Part shown: positions 16,048 through 21,843 of the stretch, piece by piece
Layout of the letters: the number at the start of each line of letters is the position of its first letter
Position numbering within the stretch: position 1 is the stretch's first letter
From: DATIJJ01 sp035478255
GTDB taxonomy: Bacteria; Pseudomonadota; Gammaproteobacteria; DSM-16500
Length of the DNA stretch: 39,579 nucleotides
Reading direction: 5' to 3'
NCBI GenBank assembly: GCA_035478255.1
Contig: DATIJV010000010.1
Coordinates: 1 to 39,579 of the forward strand
Position numbers and translations under genes: made by a program
Notes under the pieces: model-generated
The model's input: only the letters and a program-made list of their open reading frames with translations
Told to the model about the DNA's origin: nothing
Databases searched by the model: none

Positions 16048-16125
16048 TTTACCCATTATAAGGGGTAAATTAAAGTATACCCTCTGTAGGGGGTATAATC
16101 AATTATACCCGCTATAACGGGTATA
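16048..16125 (-). promoter_or_regulatory. hipBA promoter with three evenly spaced operators
   Basis: Three copies of TACCC-N8-GGGTA occur: O1 16050-16067, O2 16078-16095, O3 16106-16123. Their centres are exactly 28 bp apart, and the arms extend (TTTACCC/GGGTAAA, GTATACCC/GGGTATAA, TTATACCC/GGGTATAA). E. coli HipB sites have the same geometry (TATCC-N8-GGATA). On the minus strand TTGATT (16102-16097), 17 bases and TATACT (16079-16074) form a promoter whose -10 overlaps O2, with the start point in O1, so bound repressor would block it. Confidence 0.9.
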
Positions 16126-16278
16126 ATTGAGGAAAAATTTTTAGGATAGCTTTTCATGATAAAAAAGGTTATGCGCGTGTTTTTGGCAAGATGGCTCGCA
16201 GTAGTTCCTAACTGCCGAATTTAGGATAATGGACAGTAGGACGCCCGCCAAAAGAACTGCTTGGTGCTTCTTCCAGGA

Positions 16279-17196
16279 TTACTTAACTAATACCGCAATA
16301 GAACGATTATCTATCCGTTGTTCAAGATTATCTTTCACAAATTTTTTCTTTAAATGATTCTCACCCACAACGAATATACCAAAACGGCTTTGCGGATGCT
16401 CATCAGCTGTTGTCAGTAAATCTTGTTCTCTTTTTTGGTCGAGTTTTTTAAGTGCTTTTGAGTCTAAAGCTTTTGGATTTTTTGCAGCTGCTGCTTCGTA
16501 AATTTTCTCATACACTTCTATTGGTGTTGCAAAAGCATCTTTATAAGATGTTCCATTTTTTCTCTGTTCCAATAGCCAATCGAGAGCGGGTATCATTGTT
16601 TTTGTATCCACGAGCTTACCTGAAAGCTTTTTAATACGCTCTGCTCCCGCATTACTTGTTAAGATAAAACGAAGATATTTAAGTTGTGCGTCTGCTGTTT
16701 TGTCATCAAGACCCTTGAATGATTCTTCTAATTCTAACAAATGACCAGCCATTTTTTCCTTGAGATCTACGTCTTCAAGTTCTGGTACATAGGTTTTGTA
16801 TTTAGCCACAGCAGCTGGATCATCCCAGCCTTTGCAGACTCTGCCCTTTTTAGCCTTTAACCCTCTATAACTCTCACATTTAACGATTTTGCCTGCTTTA
16901 GCTCCTTCGAGATACACAGTATGCTCACCGACAGTTTGAGTCAGTGTGTTGATGCAGTTTACAGTCTTCTTTGATTGATCATGACGTTCACCAATAAACC
17001 ATAATGAGGTGTTCGAAGAAGCTTGCCCATAAGCGAGTTTAAAATTGGCACAAGGTTGATAAGGAGTAGGTTCTGCTTGATCTGCACAAAAGAAATCAAT
17101 TCCTTCTGATTGAGAGGATTGACACGAAAAAGTCGGTTTCGCGATTGTAGTTTGTGCTATTAAGCCAAAAGATAATAATTTTAAAAGAGATTTCAT
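16279..17196 (-). CDS. Secreted protein with TraB/TIKI-like (EreA/ChaN-like) motifs
   Basis: The start at 17196 gives 305 residues beginning with a signal peptide (MKSLLKLLSFGLIAQTTIAK); the upstream ATG at 17253 would put 19 extra residues before it. The mature protein has LWFIGERHDQ (a G-x-x-H motif), VYLEGAKAG (a conserved Glu), and near the end FVVGENHL (a second G-x-x-H). This pattern of paired G-x-x-H motifs and Glu matches the TraB/TIKI/ChaN/erythromycin-esterase superfamily, whose members are metal-dependent hydrolases or heme binders. Several Cys residues in the N-terminal part fit a periplasmic protein with disulfides. The middle, a long charged helical region, is not recognised. 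The substrate is unknown. Confidence 0.6.
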   Translation of the reverse strand: MKSLLKLLSFGLIAQTTIAKPTFSCQSSQSEGIDFFCADQAEPTPYQPCANFKLAYGQASSNTSLWFIGERHDQSKKTVNCINTLTQTVGEHTVYLEGAKAGKIVKCESYRGLKAKKGRVCKGWDDPAAVAKYKTYVPELEDVDLKEKMAGHLLELEESFKGLDDKTADAQLKYLRFILTSNAGAERIKKLSGKLVDTKTMIPALDWLLEQRKNGTSYKDAFATPIEVYEKIYEAAAAKNPKALDSKALKKLDQKREQDLLTTADEHPQSRFGIFVVGENHLKKKFVKDNLEQRIDNRSIAVLVK

Positions 17197-17466
17197 AAGC
17201 TCCTCAATAAAGACGCATCGTTTTACAAATGACGGGCAAAAACATCCTTTCATGCGAAAGTTGAGAATCGCGTAAACAAACTGGATTTAGTTTGATCAAT
17301 TTTACCAGATGTTGTGTATTAATGCAATTATGGCATTATAGGCAAAAAAATATCTATACCCACGGTTTAAAAAAAGATGTTTTAACTTTCTAGGAAAGCT
17401 TTTTCTAGTTAATATGGAGCCAAATTCTTTTGAAAAAGGTCAAGTCAATTTCCCATGGGTAACATA

Positions 17467-17658
17467 ATGAAAAACATTCCTGTATTGATTGTTGGTGCCG
17501 GCCCAGTGGGATTGAGTATGGCTTTATGCCTTGCTCGCCAAAATGTTTTTTCCTTAGTCGTTGAAAAGCACTCAGGACGTACGCCACACCCGCGGGCTCG
17601 TGGTGTTAGCATGCGAACGATGGAGTTATTTAAACAGTGGGGAAAAATCGCTGGATAG
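17467..17658 (+). pseudogene. N-terminal fragment of an FAD-dependent aromatic monooxygenase
   Basis: The frame encodes MKNIPVLIVGAGPVGLSMAL, an FAD-binding Rossmann GxGxxG motif, followed by the family-typical HPRARGVSMRTMELFKQWG, then stops at GKIAG. Intact members of this group (PheA/TfdB-like) are about 500 residues; only the first ~60 remain. The next gene begins 81 bases later, so the remainder was deleted, probably when the zeta-like cassette arrived. Confidence 0.75.
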
Positions 17659-17739
17659 TTGGCATGAATCTTAAGCCAGAAAATACAAAAGAAGATTTCA
17701 CAGAATCGTATCCGTCTAGCCTAAATATGGAAATAAGCT

Positions 17740-18330
17740 ATGCCACATATTATTGTAATTGCGGGCCCAAATGGCGCCGGAAAAACAACAGCAGCTCCAG
17801 CTTTACTTGGATCGGCTCTTCAAATCGATCATTTTGTTAATGCGGATACGATTGCAGCAGGTCTGAGTGCTTTTGCTCCAGAAAAGGTTGCAATTCAAGC
17901 TGGAAAAGCAATGTTAGAACGAATGCAATATTTGGCAGAAAATAATGAAAATTTTGCTTTTGAAACTACATTGGCCAGCAAAACTTTTGCGCCTTGGATA
18001 GCTAGGTTAAAAAAAGAAAAGGGATATCTTTTTCATTTAACTTTTTTGGTATTGGATAGCCCCGTTTTAGCTATTTCACGGGTAGCTGAACGAGTTAAAA
18101 TGGGCGGCCATTCTGTGCCAGAAAATACCATTAAACGTAGGTTTGAGTCCGGTCTTAAAAATTTTTTTAGGCTATACAAACCATTAGCAGATTCATGGCA
18201 AATGTACGATAATACACTTATGGGCAATTTGACACCAATTGCATCTAAAATAGACAAACTAGTTGATGTCCAAGCTCCTGAAATATGGCAAGGTTTATTG
18301 GAGAAATACGATGATACCTCGAAAAAATGA
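17740..18330 (+). CDS. Zeta-toxin-like P-loop kinase
   Basis: The 196-residue protein opens with a Walker A motif GPNGAGKTT (9-17), then HFVNADTIAAGL (an N-x-D segment typical of zeta/PezT-like kinases), FAFETTLAS (the substrate-side E-T-T-L) and RVAERVKMGGHSVPENTIKRR, with basic residues that would cover the phosphates. Zeta toxins phosphorylate UDP-N-acetylglucosamine and block wall synthesis; related small kinases of unknown substrate also exist, so toxicity is inferred. The next gene overlaps it by 20 bases and encodes a 63-residue protein, the opposite order from epsilon-zeta, where the antitoxin comes first. Confidence 0.8.
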   Translation: MPHIIVIAGPNGAGKTTAAPALLGSALQIDHFVNADTIAAGLSAFAPEKVAIQAGKAMLERMQYLAENNENFAFETTLASKTFAPWIARLKKEKGYLFHLTFLVLDSPVLAISRVAERVKMGGHSVPENTIKRRFESGLKNFFRLYKPLADSWQMYDNTLMGNLTPIASKIDKLVDVQAPEIWQGLLEKYDDTSKK

Positions 18331-18502
18331 AGATCAGATTTCAAAAATAATGAATGATTCTGAAAAAGTCAGGCAAATCATTCAATCTGCGATTAATGAT
18401 GCTTTGTTAAAACATAAGCAGGCAGGTAATTCTGTATGTGAATTGAGAGATGGGAAAGTTGTTTGGATTAAGTCGCAAGATATAGTAATTCTTAATCAGT
18501 AA
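18311..18502 (+). CDS. Small partner (possible antitoxin) of the zeta-like kinase
   Basis: The 63-residue protein starts MIPRKNEDQISKIMNDSEKV at 18311, with GGAG eight bases before it inside the kinase gene, and overlaps that gene by 20 bases, so translation is coupled. It is an N-terminal helix pair (about 10-40) followed by a short beta part (CELRDGKVVWIKSQDIVIL). This helix-plus-strand type commonly follows zeta-like kinases in bacterial genomes and is the likely antitoxin or regulator. No DNA-binding motif is evident. Confidence 0.7.
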   Translation: MIPRKNEDQISKIMNDSEKVRQIIQSAINDALLKHKQAGNSVCELRDGKVVWIKSQDIVILNQ

Positions 18503-18511
18503 GAAAACGGG

Positions 18512-18530
18512 GTCTGACAAACAGACTTTT
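18512..18530 (+). terminator. Short terminator after the zeta-like operon
   Basis: GTCTG-acaaa-CAGAC-TTTT (18512-18530), ten bases after the stop codon. The stem is only 5 bp, but it is part of the larger inverted repeat 18515-18660. Confidence 0.4.
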
Positions 18531-18660
18531 CAATCATTTTTTTTAAGCTTTCTAATTCTTGTTTATCCATAACTCAGGTTGTTTACTTTCATTGGAATCT
18601 TCACACATCTTGAGGGTCAGGCATGATAACGAGACTTAATTGATTAAAGTCTGTTTGTCA
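18515..18660. repeat. 15-bp inverted repeat between convergent genes
   Basis: TGACAAACAGACTTT (18515-18529) and AAAGTCTGTTTGTCA (18646-18660) are perfect reverse complements separated by 116 bases. They fill the space between the convergent zeta operon and SET-domain gene. Each arm also forms, or nearly forms, a small hairpin with T-rich end for the gene reading into it, so the pair may be a bidirectional terminator or the ends of a small MITE-like element. Confidence 0.55.
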
Positions 18661-18663
18661 GTA

Positions 18664-20091
18664 TCAAGGAGAGCTGGGGATATTAGACAATGATTGTTGA
18701 CGTTGTAAGTCCTCTAATAATTTATAAAATGCTAGTTTATCCCGTGCAAAATCAAATGCACTTGGTTTTGTCCCATCTGGTTTTTCATTGGGATCTAAGG
18801 CAAGTAACTTATTATCCTTTGCTAAAATGTTATTATTCTTAACTAAAATCTTAGCTAATTTTAAAGCTTCTGATGTACCTGAAAAACAAAGAATGCGTAG
18901 GGATTTGTTATATTCTCCTATATCAAATGCGTCGAAAAATTTTGCTGTGGCTGAATTTTCTCTGAATGGTTTAAGTTCATCGAGCATGGTGCTGAATTTT
19001 ATATTTGTATTGAGTGGTGAATCTTTCGCAACAATTCTTTTCAATTCAGACGCTGGTGACGGATAAAGTGAAGCGAGTTTAGCTACATATTCGCTTTTTT
19101 TCCATGATACAAATTCATCTACATTTTCAGTCATAATAGATGGTTTTGAAAACAATAAATATCGGCTGTGTCGTTGTTTTACAGCAGCTTGAATTTCTTG
19201 ATGAGAAATACCAATGAACTTGGTTTTAGATATTCGTGCGATGATGGGTTCGTGAGCGTCTAACTGATCACGGGTATAGTTTGTTTTACAATCCAGCTTT
19301 CCAATATTAATTCGAACACGAAATTCATTAATAGTATAGCAAGATGAATCAATCACGGCGCCATTAGTGTTATTAAAAAATTTTTCAGTTAGTAAAAGAT
19401 CGATGTTTCCACTTCCCAAGAAAAAACTATCAGTACCATAATTCCAGACAATAGGTTCGCCCGGATTAATTTCACGATTCATTCTTAAGGCAAGTAAAAG
19501 TGGTGGACCTGATTTAATTGTATCGGGACGAAAAAGAAGATACATTCCCGCATTAGTTATTGCGATTGTTTTCCGTATACTCTCTGAGCTAAAGGTATAA
19601 CCATGACCTTCATCAGCATGATTTGCGAAGTCGGCGTAATGGCGATACTTTAATCCATCAACTTTCCCATAATATTCACCATTTTTTTTGAAGACATAAT
19701 AAACGTAACTTCTATCGTCTTTTTTTTTATCCGCGAAAGTCCATGCGCCTGAATATCTTAAAAATTCTAAAGGTTTAATACGTTTGACAGCTTTGAGACC
19801 TGATCCACACTCATCCCCGGTTTCATAAATGGCTACGCGTTTCTGTGTTCTCTCATGGGATGCTAATATCTTTTCCCATTGTTCAACTGGATCCATGGTA
19901 ATCGTGCCATTGAGTTCATTTTTATCTTTTAAAATTTGTTGTTTATCTGCTGCTTCTGACATGATGATATCAGGCGTCCATGTGATTTCTCGGGATGCTG
20001 CAAATTCATCAGACATAACCTCAATCGGCGCTTGATCTATCTTGTCTATGTACAATACGGCTTCAGGCTTTTTGGGGCGGGGTAAAGACAT
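18664..20091 (-). CDS. SET-domain protein with ankyrin-like C-terminus, candidate effector
   Basis: I see a SET methyltransferase core in residues ~85-220 of 475: GSGLKAVKRI (96-105), YSGAW (113-117), the signature YADFANHAD (152-160) in the place of R-F-x-N-H, and INPGEPIVWNYG (208-219) in the place of the G-E-E-L-x-x-D-Y-G motif. Near the C-terminus (~391-470), SLRILCFSGTSEALKLAKIL followed by a D-x-N-x-K-x-x-G loop and SAFDFARDK resembles one or two ankyrin units. SET plus ankyrin is the architecture of Legionella LegAS4/RomA, an effector that methylates host histone H3. There is no signal peptide. It stands alone, convergent with the zeta operon. It could also methylate a bacterial protein. 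Confidence 0.65.
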   Translation of the reverse strand: MSLPRPKKPEAVLYIDKIDQAPIEVMSDEFAASREITWTPDIIMSEAADKQQILKDKNELNGTITMDPVEQWEKILASHERTQKRVAIYETGDECGSGLKAVKRIKPLEFLRYSGAWTFADKKKDDRSYVYYVFKKNGEYYGKVDGLKYRHYADFANHADEGHGYTFSSESIRKTIAITNAGMYLLFRPDTIKSGPPLLLALRMNREINPGEPIVWNYGTDSFFLGSGNIDLLLTEKFFNNTNGAVIDSSCYTINEFRVRINIGKLDCKTNYTRDQLDAHEPIIARISKTKFIGISHQEIQAAVKQRHSRYLLFSKPSIMTENVDEFVSWKKSEYVAKLASLYPSPASELKRIVAKDSPLNTNIKFSTMLDELKPFRENSATAKFFDAFDIGEYNKSLRILCFSGTSEALKLAKILVKNNNILAKDNKLLALDPNEKPDGTKPSAFDFARDKLAFYKLLEDLQRQQSLSNIPSSP

Positions 20092-20162
20092 AACATGGAA
20101 TTCCTTGTTAAAATTATTTTTGGTGAATTTTAAGCTATTTTTATTTAGAACATAATTCTTAG

Positions 20163-20187
20163 TTTAGTGCTTATATTGTACACTAAA
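20163..20187. promoter_or_regulatory. Dyad operator-like site upstream of gloB
   Basis: TTTAGTG (20163-20169) and CACTAAA (20181-20187) form a perfect dyad with an 11-base spacer containing TATATT. It lies about 30 bases before the small upstream ORF and may be a repressor site over a promoter. Confidence 0.35.
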
Positions 20188-20219
20188 TTGAGTGTAATTG
20201 GAAAATAAAAGGACAAAAT

Positions 20220-20309
20220 ATGGATTTTTTAATCGCAGAGCTGGATGAAGCGGGCAGAAGGGCCCCCTGGCAGGGCCGGTATCTCATTGAGCAAATGAGC
20301 ATATGTTAA
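20220..20309 (+). CDS. 29-residue upstream ORF overlapping gloB
   Basis: The ORF starts with MDFLIAELDEAGRRAPW and ends ...QMSIC. AAAGGA lies at the right distance before its ATG, while the gloB ATG (20303), which it overlaps by seven bases, has no ribosome site of its own. Translation of gloB is therefore probably coupled to this ORF. Its middle is GC-rich with a GGCCC/GGGCC hairpin (about 20261-20277), unlike its neighbours. It may be a leader or the remains of another gene. Confidence 0.4.
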   Translation: MDFLIAELDEAGRRAPWQGRYLIEQMSIC

Positions 20310-21082
20310 AAATCATACCTATTTCTGCTTTTAAAGATAATTATATATGGGTTGGGATAAATGAGCCGCTAGGCGAAGCTATTGTAGTAGATCCTGGCGA
20401 TGCATCACCTGTTTTTGATTTTCTTAATGAGTATGGTCTAACATTAGTAGGAATATTAGTGACACATAAACATGCTGATCATACTGGTGGTATCGGTGAA
20501 TTATTAGATGCCTACCCAAATGTTGCTGTTTATGCACACCCAATAGAAAATATTTCATCTACGACACATTTTGTAAAGCATGGTGAAGTTATTTTAATAG
20601 ATAAGTGGCCAGAGTCTTTCAGGGTTATTCATATTCCTGGACATACTTTAGGGCATGTTGCTTATTACACTAACCATGTTTTGTTTTCAGGTGATACACT
20701 TTTTGGCGCAGGCTGTGGGCGCATATTTGAAGGAACAGCAGAGGAAATGCTTTGTTCTCTTAACAAACTTGCGGCATTACCAATGGATACAGAGGTTTAT
20801 TGTGGGCACGAGTATACATTGGCTAATTTACATTTTGCCTTACGTGTAGAACCAGAAAATGAAGATATTCGACAGCGTATCAAAGTAACAGAAAGATTGC
20901 TTTTAAATAATAATCCATCACTGCCTTCTACTATTGAACTTGAGAAAAAAACAAATCCTTTTCTACGCTGTATACAAGAGAGTGTCATCTCAAGTGTTGA
21001 AGATTATGTAAATCGAAAACTAAAAAATACTGTTGATGTATTTTATGAATTAAGAGAATGGAAAAATCATTTTTATGTTTAA
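20303..21082 (+). CDS. gloB: Hydroxyacylglutathione hydrolase (glyoxalase II)
   Basis: It hydrolyses S-lactoylglutathione to D-lactate and glutathione, the second step of methylglyoxal detoxification. The metallo-beta-lactamase metal ligands are complete: T-H55-x-H57-x-D59-H60, H114 (IPGHTLGH), D131 (FSGDTLF) and H169 (VYCGHEYT). The length of 259 is typical for the bacterial enzyme, including the C-terminal glutathione-binding helices with NPFLR. The start at 20303 is the family start (MLKIIPISAFKDNY). It lies within the 29-residue upstream ORF. The gene looks like a core function within an otherwise accessory region. Confidence 0.93.
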   Translation: MLKIIPISAFKDNYIWVGINEPLGEAIVVDPGDASPVFDFLNEYGLTLVGILVTHKHADHTGGIGELLDAYPNVAVYAHPIENISSTTHFVKHGEVILIDKWPESFRVIHIPGHTLGHVAYYTNHVLFSGDTLFGAGCGRIFEGTAEEMLCSLNKLAALPMDTEVYCGHEYTLANLHFALRVEPENEDIRQRIKVTERLLLNNNPSLPSTIELEKKTNPFLRCIQESVISSVEDYVNRKLKNTVDVFYELREWKNHFYV

Positions 21083-21102
21083 ATCCTCATGATGAAATAT
21101 CT

Positions 21103-21159
21103 GTCTAACCCTACCCGCGTCGTCTAACCCTACCCGCGTCGTCTAACCCTACCCACGTC
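21103..21159. repeat. Three tandem 19-bp repeats
   Basis: GTCTAACCCTACCCGCGTC occurs at 21103-21121 and 21122-21140, and again at 21141-21159 with one change (A for G). The last copy runs into the left arm of the inverted repeat around the GIY-YIG gene, so the array seems to be an amplification of that arm's outer end. Confidence 0.9.
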
Positions 21160-21186
21160 GTCCCGCGGCTTGTCCGCGGGATCCAG
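21144..21186. repeat. Left arm of the 43-bp inverted repeat around the GIY-YIG gene
   Basis: The 43 bases beginning TAACCCTACCCACGTC and ending GGATCCAG match the reverse complement of 21496-21538 with one mismatch. The arm itself contains the palindrome CCCGCGGCTTGTCCGCGGG. Confidence 0.92.
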
Positions 21187-21477
21187 TTAAGCAGTGATAT
21201 CGTTATACAAATCACGCCACGTCGGATTAAATTTTTCAATAAGGTTTAATTTCCATTGTCTACACCAATTTTTTAATCGTTTTTCGCGTTTAGCAGCTTC
21301 CATTAACTCTTGGTGTACTTCATAGTAAACTAACTGATGAACATGATATTTAGCTGTAAACCCTAAGATAATATTATTTTTATGTTCCCAGATTCTTTTT
21401 ACCAAATTTGTAGTTGAACCAACGTATAAAGTTCCGTTGCGTTTGCTTGCCAAAATATAAATATAACTTTCTTCCAT
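21187..21477 (-). CDS. Small GIY-YIG nuclease inside inverted repeats
   Basis: The 96-residue protein has the GIY-YIG core: SYIYILASK and TLYVGST for the paired tyrosines, a catalytic Arg in VKRIWEHK, and a Glu-bearing helix (QELMEAAKREKRLK). It is of the small single-domain type related to YhbQ-like and UvrC N-terminal domains. It fills nearly all the space between two 43-bp inverted arms (21144-21186 and 21496-21538), which contain a further palindrome. This is the layout of a mobile unit whose own nuclease might act on the palindrome, as REP-associated transposases do for REP elements, but that is inference. There is a Shine-Dalgarno (AAAGGAG on the minus strand) just before the ATG. Confidence 0.88.
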   Translation of the reverse strand: MEESYIYILASKRNGTLYVGSTTNLVKRIWEHKNNIILGFTAKYHVHQLVYYEVHQELMEAAKREKRLKNWCRQWKLNLIEKFNPTWRDLYNDITA

Positions 21478-21495
21478 AAATCTCCTTTAGAAGCT

Positions 21496-21538
21496 CTGGA
21501 TCCCGCGGACAAGCCGCGGGACGACGTGGGTGGGGTTA
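21496..21538. repeat. Right arm of the 43-bp inverted repeat
   Basis: This begins CTGGATCCCGCGGACAAGCC and ends GTGGGGTTA; it matches the reverse complement of 21144-21186 at 42 of 43 positions. Confidence 0.92.
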
Positions 21539-21559
21539 ATTGACGACACGTCCTTAGCC

Positions 21560-21759
21560 CACTGTAACATTAATTTTTTATACCTCCTTCCCCTTGCAGC
21601 GAACTCCACAAAAAGCATGTGGAGGAAGGGGGACGCTCCGATACAGATGTGCTAAATTAGAACGTTCCCCATCCTCCAAGCGTGCTTTTCGCTTGGAGGA
21701 TGGGGAAAGGGGAAGGAGGTAAAAAAGCGAAGGAATTATCAAAAATTAATGTTACAGTG
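21560..21759. repeat. MITE-like element: CACTGTAA shell around a TACCTCC core
   Basis: The outer ends CACTGTAACATTAATTTTT (21560-21578) and AAAAATTAATGTTACAGTG (21741-21759) are perfect 19-bp inverted repeats. Inside them lies a core (21581-21721) that starts TACCTCCTTCCCC and ends GGGGAAGGAGGTA and has further hairpins (AAGCATG..., CCTCCAAGCG/CGCTTGGAGG). The same core occurs at 35100-35239, inside a different shell. There is no ORF. Confidence 0.88.
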
Positions 21760-21774
21760 TACACAACGCCCTAG

Positions 21775-21805
21775 TGCCTTATCAACATTTAATGTTGATA
21801 AGGCA
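21775..21805. repeat. 15-bp palindrome with one-base centre
   Basis: TGCCTTATCAACATT (21775-21789) and AATGTTGATAAGGCA (21791-21805) are perfect reverse complements around a single T, so it is better seen as a protein-binding site or cruciform than as an RNA hairpin. It is 15 bases after the MITE-like element and just beyond the end of the nucleosidase-cupin gene. Confidence 0.7.
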
Positions 21806-21843
21806 GTAGTACAGCGTTTTCTTCATCAAGAAAGGCGGCATTT

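Noticed and set aside
16018..16056. HipB start at the first ATG (16056)
   Set aside because: It lies within operator O1 and has no ribosome site; the ATG at 16017 has AGGAGG at the right distance.
21103..21159. CRISPR array
   Set aside because: The three 19-bp units are directly adjacent with no spacers, and no cas gene is near.
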